Shown piece after piece: positions 34,481 through 42,048 of a stretch of 64,000 nt of DNA. The DNA is from Adlercreutzia rubneri (GTDB lineage: Bacteria; Actinomycetota; Coriobacteriia; Coriobacteriales; Eggerthellaceae). Both the position numbers and the translations under genes were made by a program. The notes under the pieces were generated by a model. It saw nothing but the letters and a program-made list of their open reading frames with translations. It had not been told where the DNA came from and searched no databases. Location of the stretch: NCBI RefSeq assembly GCF_009755265.1, contig NZ_WPOO01000004.1, positions 111,538-175,537 on the forward strand, given 5' to 3'. The stretch's first letter is position 1; every line of letters starts with the position of its first letter.

Positions 34481-34495
34481 GTGAGACAAGCTCAC
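34481..34495. promoter_or_regulatory. Inverted repeat upstream of dnaK promoter, possible HspR site
   Basis: GTGAG-ACAAG-CTCAC is a perfect 5-bp inverted repeat 20 bases upstream of the -35. It does not match the known HspR consensus well. Neither a CIRCE nor a classical HAIR element was found in the region. Confidence 0.3.
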
Positions 34496-34778
34496 TTCCC
34501 AGCACAATACGCGCCGAAATATGGTGCAGACACGACACGAAGCTTCTGTTGCCAAACTAAAACAATGCTGTTATCAGGGGGAATTCAAAGAAATTGAGCG
34601 CGTGCCTCTTCACTTTCCTAAGCGCCTCTCGTGAAGCGATATATGAACGATTTATGTCTATGAGTCGATCGCTCATTGCAAAACGAGCCCGGCATTCCCT
34701 TCTTCTCGCTGTCGAACAGAGAGCAGCTGTTTATATATAATGTAATGCGACGGTACTGCCAGGGTAAGAGAGGCCATT
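34496..34778. other. AT-richer divergent intergenic region
   Basis: Together with 34379-34495 this is a 400-base gap between dnaK and the rightward regulator gene. It is more AT-rich than its surroundings. TATAAT at 34736-34741 may be the -10 of the rightward gene; I see no convincing -35. No ORF or RNA fold stands out. Confidence 0.4.
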
Positions 34779-36227
34779 ATGCTCCCATCCGAATCTTCGC
34801 TTCCTATCGCGCGCCGGGCCACTTGGCGTGACACGGAATGCCTCGAGCTGGTCTGCGGCATCGCCAACGCCGGTGGAGGTCGCCTCATTCTGGATGCCGA
34901 CGTAGACAGCCGCGGCGCCGTGAAGCGACGCACAAGCCGCCTCATGAAAACCATTCCCGGGCTTATCGCGCAATCGCTCAACCTCACCTGCGCGGTGGAA
35001 TTGGTGCTCGACAGCGGTCGTTTCTGTTTGGAGGTGGTTATTCCGCCGGCCAACGACCCTATCAGCTTCCGCGGTATTTTCTTCTTCTATAAAGATGGCG
35101 AGAACCACATCCTTGACGACGAGGCGCTCGATCGGCTCATGCAGCGCGATATGGAGGCCGACGTCAAGTGGGAGCAGCGTCCCGTGGTGCAGGCCAGCTT
35201 GGACGATTTGAACATGGGCCTCGTCACGCGCTTCACCGGCGCGGCCCGCGATACCGACCTCACGGTCGACCTTGACGAGGCCTCGGCCATCGAGCAGACG
35301 CTGCGCCATGCGGGCCTCATGACCGGCGTCGGCACCCCCACCAATGCCGGCATCCTTTTGCTGCATAACCGGCCGCACCAGTACATCCCCGGCGCCACGG
35401 TGCGCATCGGGTTTTTTGGAAGTCACGGCGGCACGCCCATCTACGAGGACGAGGTCTTCGGTTCCCTCATCGAGCAAGTGCACTCAACCGTCGAGCTGCT
35501 CTTTGAGAAGTACCTACCGGAAGAGGAGCCGGCCCCGCACGGCACCTACCGTCTCGGCACCGCCGGTGGCCATGGTCGACCGCCTCGGGATGCGGTGCAC
35601 GAAGCCGTGCTGAACGCGCTCGCCCACAAGAACTACGACAGCGGCGCCCCCGTGCAGGTGAGCGTGTTCACCGACCGCCTCTGCATCGACAACGTGGGCC
35701 GACCGCCCCGCACCTGGACCGTGGGCGCGCTCCTCGGACGCCACACATCGCGGCCCAACAACCCCAATCTCGTGGCGGCCCTGCGCTCGCTCGGCATCAT
35801 CGACGGCTGGGGCAACGGGGTCTCGCGCATCCGCATGAGCTGCATGGAAGCCGGCACGCCCGAGCCCATCTTCGAACTACGCGACGACGAGACTATGGTG
35901 TGCTTCCCCATGGATTCAGACAGCCTTTTGACCGCCTCGATAACGCACGCGAACGCCATCAACGCCGCGCCCGTGGCCCGACCCGACCTGCCCGAGGTGC
36001 AGCAAACGGCGCGAGCCCGGGCGACCCAGCAGGACACGAGCCTCACGCTGAATGACGAGAAAGTGCTCGCCATGCTCGATATCGACGGACGCCTTACCGC
36101 ACCGCGCATCGCCAAGAACCTCAACATCAGCGAGAGCACCGTGCGCCGCAGCTTCCGCCGACTGCGCGATTTGGGGCTCATCGCCCGCGTCGGCTCCGAC
36201 AAGTCGGGGTTCTGGCAGGTTCAATAG
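34779..36227 (+). CDS. AlbA_2/HATPase-type transcriptional regulator
   Basis: A 482-residue regulator of the 'ATP-binding protein, RNA-binding AlbA_2 domain' type. The N-terminal domain (about 1-120) resembles the AlbA_2/Schlafen-like fold (ESSLPIARRATWRDTECLEL ... GIFFFYKDGENH). The middle (about 255-345) has HATPase_c_4-like motifs (RDAVHEAVLNALAHKNYDS, GLGIIDGWGNGVSRI-type glycine loop). The C-terminus is a winged helix (TAPRIAKNLNISESTVRRSF). AGAGAGG precedes the ATG. Such proteins are common but poorly characterised. It stands alone, so its targets are unknown. Confidence 0.85.
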   Translation: MLPSESSLPIARRATWRDTECLELVCGIANAGGGRLILDADVDSRGAVKRRTSRLMKTIPGLIAQSLNLTCAVELVLDSGRFCLEVVIPPANDPISFRGIFFFYKDGENHILDDEALDRLMQRDMEADVKWEQRPVVQASLDDLNMGLVTRFTGAARDTDLTVDLDEASAIEQTLRHAGLMTGVGTPTNAGILLLHNRPHQYIPGATVRIGFFGSHGGTPIYEDEVFGSLIEQVHSTVELLFEKYLPEEEPAPHGTYRLGTAGGHGRPPRDAVHEAVLNALAHKNYDSGAPVQVSVFTDRLCIDNVGRPPRTWTVGALLGRHTSRPNNPNLVAALRSLGIIDGWGNGVSRIRMSCMEAGTPEPIFELRDDETMVCFPMDSDSLLTASITHANAINAAPVARPDLPEVQQTARARATQQDTSLTLNDEKVLAMLDIDGRLTAPRIAKNLNISESTVRRSFRRLRDLGLIARVGSDKSGFWQVQ

Positions 36228-36274
36228 CCCGTCGCACCCTTCTTCGAACTTGCTCAACCAGATCTGAAAACAAG

Positions 36275-36306
36275 ACTGCCCGCACGTCCTGATCCGTGCG
36301 GGCAGT
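36275..36306 (-). terminator. Terminator after the surface protein gene
   Basis: A 12-bp perfect stem, ACTGCCCGCACG / CGTGCGGGCAGT, with loop TCCTGATC, followed on the minus strand by CTTGTTTTC. Part of it (CGTCCTGATCCGTGCG) recurs about 42 bases to the right at roughly 36328-36343, a small local duplication. Confidence 0.75.
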
Positions 36307-36376
36307 CCATGGAGTTGGCCGCCGGTCGCGCGTCCTGATCCGTGCGACTCGTCGGCCTCTGCGGCCGCTTGCGCCC

Positions 36377-38308
36377 TTAGGCCTTATGGGCGACTCGGGC
36401 CGCGCGAGTATCTTCGGCTCCCGTCGTAACCGTGCTGGTAAGCGAGTTGTTGAAGTCGTCAATCCTGCGGGCGTAACCGAGGCGGTTCGCCACTACCACG
36501 GCAGCGTAGCCCACCGTGAGCAGAACGCCAATGAGCATCACCCAGTGCACCCAGCAGTGGGGCTCGTCGAAGGCGCCCAGAGCCGTGGCGTCGTCCTCGA
36601 TGACCTCGCCGCCGACACGCGTCACCGCGGGCTCCTCGTTATCGAAGGAGACGCTTGCGGCCATGGGGACGTCCTCGTCGAGAATGATGCCCGCCACAGC
36701 CCCGAACTGCTCGGCCACGGCAGCAGCGCGCTGGCTTCCGACCATCGTCGTCACCACGCCGGCAATGGCATCAGCCGGAGTCGTGGCCCCCGCCGGCATG
36801 CCCGCGCCCAGGCTCGAACGCGGCGGCAGAAGCGGGTTGCGCGGCGGCACCACCGTAGAGCCGGCCGGGCCGATGGTGAAGGTACCGGGAACAACCTGCA
36901 CGTCATAATTGTTGCGGATCTCGTTGCCATTGGCATCCTTGCTGAGGGGCAGCACCGTGCCATTGAGCAGGGCGCTGTGCCCATCATAGCCCGAGGGCAA
37001 CGACACGGCGCCCGACCCGAGGAACGTAGCGCCGCTCATGTCGCTGCCAGCCGCCACCGCGGCACCGCCGTTCAAACCATTTTCGGAGGGCGGCAGGAAG
37101 TAGAAGTAGGCAAGCTGAGGGCCTTCGGCGTCTTCGGTCAGAGCCGGACGCACCGTAACGTTGATCGTAACCTCGCCGCAGCGCACCACCGCGTCTCCCG
37201 GAGCGATCGCTGTCACCTTGCCTGTGGTGGCAACCTCGGCCACAGCCGAGTTTTCGGAAGTCCACGTGCCGCCAGAAGCGGCAAAACGGTGCAGATCGCG
37301 AACCTCGCCCACATACAGGGTGAGCTGATGCTCGTTATCCGAGTCATCGACGGGCTTGTTCGCGGCGGGCTCGGACAGCGCAGGCTGCTCGGGAGCGTCC
37401 ACGTCAGCGTCAGCGCCTGTACCGGTATCGCCGTTATCGGTGCCGGGCACGTCGCCTTCTTTGCCGAAACCGTTGCCGTTTTCGGCGTTGTCGCCGTCGC
37501 CTTCACCGGTGTTCTCATCCGAAATTACGGACTGCTCAGGATTGGTCGGGTCGGCAGGCCCGCTCGGCTTGTCGCCCCCATCGTCACTGGGCGTCGGCAT
37601 GGCGAACGCAAAGGGAGCATTGAGCACATCAGTGGAGAACGTGAGAGCGTTGGGATTGATATCGCCCTGAGTCGTAAGGGGCTTTTCCAACGTTATTTCA
37701 GTGACCGTGTCGGGACCATCAATGCGATACGCCTTCATTTCGCCCGCAAACATGCCATTCCACGTCACGGTAACGCGGTAGCCCATGTCAGAAAGCGTGA
37801 GCGGGTCGCCTGCCTCGTCAACAAGGCCGAGGCGGTAGATGCGGTACAGCCCGTATCCCTCTTCCAGAGCCTTCTCCATGGCGGTCTTGCCTTCGTCGTT
37901 TACCGCCACATCAACCGTCAGCCGCGCTCCTTCGGGAAGCGCACCCGCAGCGGTCAGCTCCACCGTCACATCATCGGTGTCGACGGTCAGGACGGCCGCA
38001 TTGTTTTGCAGGCCATCGGACGTCGGAGAATCGAGGGGGCCGTCGTCTTTCTGGGCGGGCGTCTCGCTGGCGCCATCATTCGTCGGCGTCGAAACGCTCT
38101 CGGACGCCTTCTCCGGAGCATTTTCAGGCGGCGTTGGCTCCGTCGTCTTCTCGCCCACTTCACCATCGAAGCCTTCGACGGCCAGCGCCGCATCGGCAAA
38201 CACCGAGACGTTCAGAAACGAGAGCGCCATAAGCAGAGAGAGCGCGACCGCCACGATCTTTCCCTCGAGGCAGTTACGCGCGTCGGCGAATCGCTGTATT
38301 GTGTTCAT
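36377..38308 (-). CDS. Large secreted surface protein with Ig-like domain and C-terminal anchor helix
   Basis: A 643-residue exported protein. Residues about 15-45 are a signal peptide (KIVAVALSLLMALSFLNVSV ... ADAALA). A Pro/Glu/Thr-rich linker follows, then a beta domain (about 105-235), an Asp/Gly/Asn-rich linker, and a bacterial Ig-like (BIG2-type) domain (ASGGTWTSENSAVAEVATTG, then KVTAIAPGDAVVRCG). A short MBG-like segment (NNYDVQVVPGTFTIG) comes next, and a C-terminal transmembrane helix (WVMLIGVLLTVGYAAVVVAN) with a basic tail. No LPXTG motif is present. It is probably an adhesin or other surface protein of the type abundant in Eggerthellaceae. The start at 38308 follows GGTGGAA. Confidence 0.8.
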   Translation of the reverse strand: MNTIQRFADARNCLEGKIVAVALSLLMALSFLNVSVFADAALAVEGFDGEVGEKTTEPTPPENAPEKASESVSTPTNDGASETPAQKDDGPLDSPTSDGLQNNAAVLTVDTDDVTVELTAAGALPEGARLTVDVAVNDEGKTAMEKALEEGYGLYRIYRLGLVDEAGDPLTLSDMGYRVTVTWNGMFAGEMKAYRIDGPDTVTEITLEKPLTTQGDINPNALTFSTDVLNAPFAFAMPTPSDDGGDKPSGPADPTNPEQSVISDENTGEGDGDNAENGNGFGKEGDVPGTDNGDTGTGADADVDAPEQPALSEPAANKPVDDSDNEHQLTLYVGEVRDLHRFAASGGTWTSENSAVAEVATTGKVTAIAPGDAVVRCGEVTINVTVRPALTEDAEGPQLAYFYFLPPSENGLNGGAAVAAGSDMSGATFLGSGAVSLPSGYDGHSALLNGTVLPLSKDANGNEIRNNYDVQVVPGTFTIGPAGSTVVPPRNPLLPPRSSLGAGMPAGATTPADAIAGVVTTMVGSQRAAAVAEQFGAVAGIILDEDVPMAASVSFDNEEPAVTRVGGEVIEDDATALGAFDEPHCWVHWVMLIGVLLTVGYAAVVVANRLGYARRIDDFNNSLTSTVTTGAEDTRAARVAHKA

Positions 38309-38566
38309 TTCCACCAACTTCTCCTTAACCCCGGCGGCTTTTTCGCCGCCTTGCATCCTCACATTTCAGGCTGTGAGTGCGATACCGAAAACACCGGCGA
38401 TACGCATAATGCAGAGTGATTTCAATATCGATGAGAATTCTACGCAGCTTTAAAGAGGAAGTCGCTTTTGCGGTAAGTTGATAGGATATTGATAGGGTAA
38501 TGACATTGCATTTGATATGAATTTGTCATTCTTCTGTTCTGAAATGGAAATGACAGGCAAGAAAAA
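38309..38566. other. Promoter region of surface protein gene
   Basis: A 258-base gap with no gene. On the minus strand TTGAAA (near 38420) could be a -35, but its -10 is weak. AATGACA/TGTCATT arms around 38499-38530 form a loose inverted repeat, and a third ATGACA follows near 38550. No further function can be read. Confidence 0.35.
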
Positions 38567-38580
38567 GCGGCCGAAGCCGC
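38567..38580 (-). terminator. Terminator after small membrane protein
   Basis: Compact hairpin GCGGC-TTCG-GCCGC with a stable UUCG tetraloop, followed by five T on the minus strand. It lies 28 bases after the stop at 38609. Confidence 0.85.
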
Positions 38581-38608
38581 CATAAGGAAAGTCCTTCAGA
38601 GAAATTTG

Positions 38609-39106
38609 CTAAACGGCGCCGCGAACCAGAGAGGCCAATTCATTGCGATCATGGAACTCCCTGGGGCGATCGGGGCGTGAAACCTCCACGACATCGCCCT
38701 CCCAGGTGGCTCCCGCATCGCCGAACTTCGAGGAATGCACGATGCGCTGGAAGCGCACTCGTGAGTTGGCAGGCAGCTCGGCTAATTCGAACCCATAGGT
38801 AAGGTTCGAGAGAATCGCCTGCAACGCGTCGACCACCTCATCATCGGGGCTCAGACGCACCACTCCCATCTCGCTGTTGTAGAGCAGCCCCGGCGCAACG
38901 AAGATTGTGCGGATCCGTTCCTGACGCTTCTTTTCGGCCCAGTGAATGGCAACGCAGGCAGCGACAATAACGACCCACCAGACAACCGTCACCACGATAT
39001 CGAGAGGGTTGTCCACGAGATCGAACTGCAACGCATGCCAAATCCAGAGGAAGGCAACGGAAGCCAGCAGAAGCACAGCGGCTATGATCCAGTTGCTCTT
39101 TCGCAT
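38609..39106 (-). CDS. Hypothetical two-helix membrane protein
   Basis: A 165-residue protein. Two transmembrane segments lie near the N-terminus (WIIAAVLLLASVAFLWIW and IVVTVVWWVVIVAACVAIHW, about 6-58), followed by a basic stretch (EKKRQERIR) and a soluble cytoplasmic-type alpha/beta domain (APGLLYNSEMGVVRLSPDDE ... GATWEGDVVEVSRPDR). No family recognised. AGGAG precedes the ATG at 39106; an in-frame ATG 16 codons upstream has no site. It is monocistronic, with a strong terminator behind it. Confidence 0.75.
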   Translation of the reverse strand: MRKSNWIIAAVLLLASVAFLWIWHALQFDLVDNPLDIVVTVVWWVVIVAACVAIHWAEKKRQERIRTIFVAPGLLYNSEMGVVRLSPDDEVVDALQAILSNLTYGFELAELPANSRVRFQRIVHSSKFGDAGATWEGDVVEVSRPDRPREFHDRNELASLVRGAV

Positions 39107-39224
39107 ACGACGTGACTCCTGAATGTTGCTTCTCGTGGGGCAACTCATTTTCATTTCGCCAATTTTACCCCTTTAAGGTACGACAGGCTACCTCATTTTG
39201 CGTGTTCATTTACTCAATTCGCAA

Positions 39225-39254
39225 GAAAGCCCGCTGCAGCAGCAACGGGCTTTC
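39225..39254 (-). terminator. Terminator after ferredoxin
   Basis: Stem GAAAGCCCG / CGGGCTTTC with a 12-base loop, 67 bases after the ferredoxin stop. The stem is self-complementary in both directions with a short T-rich flank. Confidence 0.65.
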
Positions 39255-39320
39255 AATGGATTTCGATAAAAGAGACTCCGGAAGACTCCGCGTTCAATCG
39301 CACTTACCGAAAATTGAGAG

Positions 39321-39509
39321 TTAGTCCTCGACGATCTCCGGGATAGCACCCATGGGGCACTCCTCGACGCAGTCGCCACAAGCGATGCAAGCTTCCTCGT
39401 TCACGGCGTCGGCAACGCCATTGACGACCTCGAGCACTTCCTGGGGGCACGCGTCAACGCAGATGCCGCAGCCGATGCACTCGTCAGCTTCAATTACGGG
39501 ATGAGACAT
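39321..39509 (-). CDS. 2[4Fe-4S] ferredoxin
   Basis: A 62-residue clostridial-type ferredoxin with two [4Fe-4S] motifs, CIGCGICVDACPQE and CIACGDCVEECPMG, and almost nothing else. It is a soluble low-potential electron carrier for anaerobic metabolism. Length and symmetry are typical. It is monocistronic between two divergently related units, with AAGGAG ahead of the ATG. Confidence 0.95.
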   Translation of the reverse strand: MSHPVIEADECIGCGICVDACPQEVLEVVNGVADAVNEEACIACGDCVEECPMGAIPEIVED

Positions 39510-39662
39510 GGGAAGCTCCTTCGTTCTCGGGTGATAATCCTCGTCTATGAAGCAGGGGCTTTCCGCCCCCCGTTACTTCACTGCGCAAGATACCATGAAA
39601 GAGCCAAAGCGCAAGTAGAAATAGAAAACTTTTCAGGGGGCGGCTAAGGAGTGCGTAACGAA

Positions 39663-40688
39663 CTAGCAAATACGGGGAAGCTGCTCGCCGACGAGCATGT
39701 CCAAGATGCGGGTGCTACCGAAAGCGGTGCGCAGGAACACCTTGGGGCCGCGGGCCGGGTCGGCCTCGGTCACGCGCCCGATAATGGCGGCGTCGTCACC
39801 ATAGGGACTCTTCCGCATGGCGGCCAACGCCGCCTCAGCCTCATCGGCGGCCACCACACAGACCATCTTGCCCTCGTTGGCCACCTGCATCACGTCGTAG
39901 CCGAGCATCTCGCAGGCGCCCAGCACGGCGTCCTTCACGGGAATGGCATCCTCGTCCACGGTGATGTCGGTGCCGGACTGCTCGGCCAGCTCGTTCAGCG
40001 TCGAGGCAATGCCGCCGCGCGTGGGATCGCGGAAGCAACGGGTGTGCGGCGCCGCGGCCAGCACATCGGCGATGAGGTGGTTCAGCGGTGCCGCATCGCT
40101 TTCGATGTTCGCGGAGAAATTCAAGCCCTCCCGGCAGCTCATGATGGTGATGCCATGGTCGCCCAGGGTGCCGCTCACCAGCACTGCATCACCGGGACGA
40201 ATTTGCGCGCCGCCCAAGTTCACGCCCTCGGCGAGAGCGCCCACGCCACTCGTATTAATATAGATGCCGTCGCCATGGCCCCGGTTCACCACCTTGGTGT
40301 CGCCGGTGACGAACCGTACGCCGGCCTCGCGCGCCGCCTCGGCCATGGAAGCGCAGATGCGGCGCAGGTCATCCATGGGAAAGCCCTCTTCCAGAATGAA
40401 GGCGCAGGAGAGATACAGCGGGCGGGCGCCGGAGGTGGCCACGTCGTTCACGGTGCCGCACACCGCCAAACGGCCGATGTCGCCGCCGGGAAAGAAATGC
40501 GGCGTCACCACGAAGCTGTCCGTGGAGTAGGCGATGCGCTCACCCGGCGCGAGGGCCGGCAGCACCGCCGCGTCATCGCCGCGCAGAAGCTCGTCGGTGC
40601 CGTAGGCCTCGAAGAACACCTCGTCGATGATGCGCTTCATCATGGAACCGCCGGAACCATGCCCCAGCATTACCTTCTCGTCTGCCAT
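39663..40688 (-). CDS. hypE: Hydrogenase maturation protein HypE
   Basis: HypE (341 residues) dehydrates the carbamoyl group received from HypF to a thiocyanate on its C-terminal cysteine. The protein ends exactly in the diagnostic PRIC. The PurM/ThiL-like ATP-binding fold shows in LGHGSGGSMMKR, LRGDDAAVL, GTVNDVATSGA and DPTRGGIASTLNELA. Its ATG overlaps the nikR stop (TAATG), so the two are translationally coupled. Being split from hypFCD by about 22 kb and tied to a nickel regulator suggests nickel-responsive control of hydrogenase maturation. Confidence 0.97.
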   Translation of the reverse strand: MADEKVMLGHGSGGSMMKRIIDEVFFEAYGTDELLRGDDAAVLPALAPGERIAYSTDSFVVTPHFFPGGDIGRLAVCGTVNDVATSGARPLYLSCAFILEEGFPMDDLRRICASMAEAAREAGVRFVTGDTKVVNRGHGDGIYINTSGVGALAEGVNLGGAQIRPGDAVLVSGTLGDHGITIMSCREGLNFSANIESDAAPLNHLIADVLAAAPHTRCFRDPTRGGIASTLNELAEQSGTDITVDEDAIPVKDAVLGACEMLGYDVMQVANEGKMVCVVAADEAEAALAAMRKSPYGDDAAIIGRVTEADPARGPKVFLRTAFGSTRILDMLVGEQLPRIC

Positions 40689-41110
40689 TACATAAACCTT
40701 CCCGTGGTGGTAAGCACCAGCTTGCCGTTCTTCACGCCCTTGGTGCCCAAAATGAGGTTGGCCACGCTTTGCACGAGGCCCGTTTCACCGCGCATGACGA
40801 TAACCTCCAAGCACATATGCTCGTCCACATGTACGTGCATCGTGGAGATGATGGTGTCGAAGTAGTCGTGCTGAATGGTGTGCAGCTTCTCCTGCAGATC
40901 GTTGGAGTGGTGGTCGTAAATAATGGTGAGCGTGCCCATGACAAGGCCCCCAGGCGTTGCGCACTCTTCTTCCACGAGGGCGTCGCGCACCAAATCGCGC
41001 ACCACTTCGCTGCGGTTCTTCGCCAGGCCGCGGCGAGCCACCAGCTGGTCGAACTCCATGAGCAGCCCCTCGGGCATGGCCACGGAGAAACGAACAAGGT
41101 CGTTGCTCAT
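40688..41110 (-). CDS. nikR: Nickel-responsive regulator NikR
   Basis: NikR (140 residues) is a ribbon-helix-helix repressor with a C-terminal ACT-like nickel-binding domain. The N-terminal RHH is RFSVAMPEGLLMEFDQL, then KNRSEVVRDLVRDAL. Nickel ligands are visible as His in DHHSNDL and the set in HVHVDEHMCLEVIV (His, His, Cys). It normally represses nickel uptake genes, and none are present here. It overlaps hypE by a base and follows a small unknown gene by 12 bases, so it may adjust hydrogenase assembly to nickel supply. Confidence 0.95.
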   Translation of the reverse strand: MSNDLVRFSVAMPEGLLMEFDQLVARRGLAKNRSEVVRDLVRDALVEEECATPGGLVMGTLTIIYDHHSNDLQEKLHTIQHDYFDTIISTMHVHVDEHMCLEVIVMRGETGLVQSVANLILGTKGVKNGKLVLTTTGRFM

Positions 41111-41122
41111 CGGTCGCGCCGC

Positions 41123-41377
41123 CTAGACGCGGGCGACGGTGAAGCCGGCGGCATCCTTCGCGTCATCTTCCATGGCCTCTTTGGCCTCGTCAAGTGCGGC
41201 GCGCACCTCGTCGAGCAGGCGCATCACGTCATGCAGCTTTTCCCCCACCGTGGCAAACCCGGCGTCGGAGGCCAAATGCCCCAGATCGTGCGCATGGCGG
41301 CGCTCGAGCTTAATGTGGTCGTCGATCTGGTCGATCATCATTTCCAGCTGGCCGGTGTTGACTCCATTGGTGCACAT
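41123..41377 (-). CDS. Small helical protein of the nikR-hypE operon
   Basis: An 84-residue protein, predicted all-helical (GQLEMMIDQIDDHIKLERRH ... EKLHDVMRLLDEVRAALDEA). AAGGAGG precedes the ATG at 41377 at ideal spacing. It is the first gene of an apparent three-gene operon with nikR and hypE. It contains one Cys (position 2) and a few His in the central helix region. I recognise no family. Metal handling or hydrogenase maturation is inferred from context only. Confidence 0.75.
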   Translation of the reverse strand: MCTNGVNTGQLEMMIDQIDDHIKLERRHAHDLGHLASDAGFATVGEKLHDVMRLLDEVRAALDEAKEAMEDDAKDAAGFTVARV

Positions 41378-41463
41378 GGGCGCCTCCTTGGAATTTGCTA
41401 CTATATACAGGAATGTTTTATCGCGAGTGCGAGCGCAGCGCAAGAGGGAGTGTGATTTCTTCC

Positions 41464-41907
41464 GTGAAAAGTAACATTTTTGAGGTAACGGGCGAATCGG
41501 TGCTCATGCTGTACGGCAGCCACCTGACCGGCGCGCCAACCTCCACGCTGCTCGTGCTGAGCGAGACCCCTTTGGGCGACGCAGCCTTGGAGGCCCTAGA
41601 GAAATCGGCGGTGAGCTTGGAGTTCGGCACTGCCCCTCTGGCGCAGGTGGTCGTGGAAACCGCCGAGGGCAAGCTGGGCGCGGAAGACGTGCGAACCATC
41701 GTGGAAGGCCTCGACCCCGTGGCGCTTGTGGCCTGCGACGCCTTCGCCGCCGAGGCGCTTTCGGCCGCCTACCGCACACCGGTGACCCTGGATGCCGACA
41801 ATCGCCTGATGGGCCGCACCGCCGCCATCTTCCAAGACTTCGAAGGCATGATGAACACCCCCGCCGACAAACAACGCGCCTGGGCGCTCCTGAAGAAGCT
41901 GCGGTAG
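41464..41907 (+). CDS. Hypothetical protein divergent from nikR operon
   Basis: About 147 residues with a Rossmann-like alternation (VLMLYGSHLTGAPTSTLLVL ... DPVALVACDAFAAEALSAAY ... LDADNRLMGRTAAIFQDF). The start is uncertain: GTG at 41464 lies 13 bases after GAGGGAG, and GTG at 41452 or ATG at 41395 are alternatives. It has no signal, membrane segment or Cys cluster, and no family is recognised. It is divergent from the nikR-hypE operon and shares its 86-base upstream region, so a nickel or hydrogenase link is possible but unproven. Confidence 0.6.
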   Translation: MKSNIFEVTGESVLMLYGSHLTGAPTSTLLVLSETPLGDAALEALEKSAVSLEFGTAPLAQVVVETAEGKLGAEDVRTIVEGLDPVALVACDAFAAEALSAAYRTPVTLDADNRLMGRTAAIFQDFEGMMNTPADKQRAWALLKKLR

Positions 41908-41992
41908 AGAGACCTTCTGAATAGCGAAACTCCAATTTCACTATTTTTTCGCTATTTTGGTTGTTTTACAAACAGTGCTTCAAAAGTCGGGC

Positions 41993-42022
41993 GGCCGCCA
42001 GGGCACAGTGGCTCTGGCGGCC
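41993..42022. terminator. Bidirectional terminator after phosphohexomutase
   Basis: Stem GGCCGCCAG / CTGGCGGCC with a 12-base loop, 27 bases beyond the phosphohexomutase stop. It also ends the convergent gene at 41907. A separate AT-rich hairpin (AATAGCGAAA / TTTTCGCTATT, about 41921-41957) lies before it. Confidence 0.65.
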
Positions 42023-42048
42023 TTTCGGGCGCGTTGTGCCGAGACGGC

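Noticed and set aside
36275..36345. Possible CRISPR-like or regulatory direct repeat (CGTCCTGATCCGTGCG twice)
   Set aside because: Only two copies without spacer regularity, and one belongs to a terminator stem; a small local duplication explains it.
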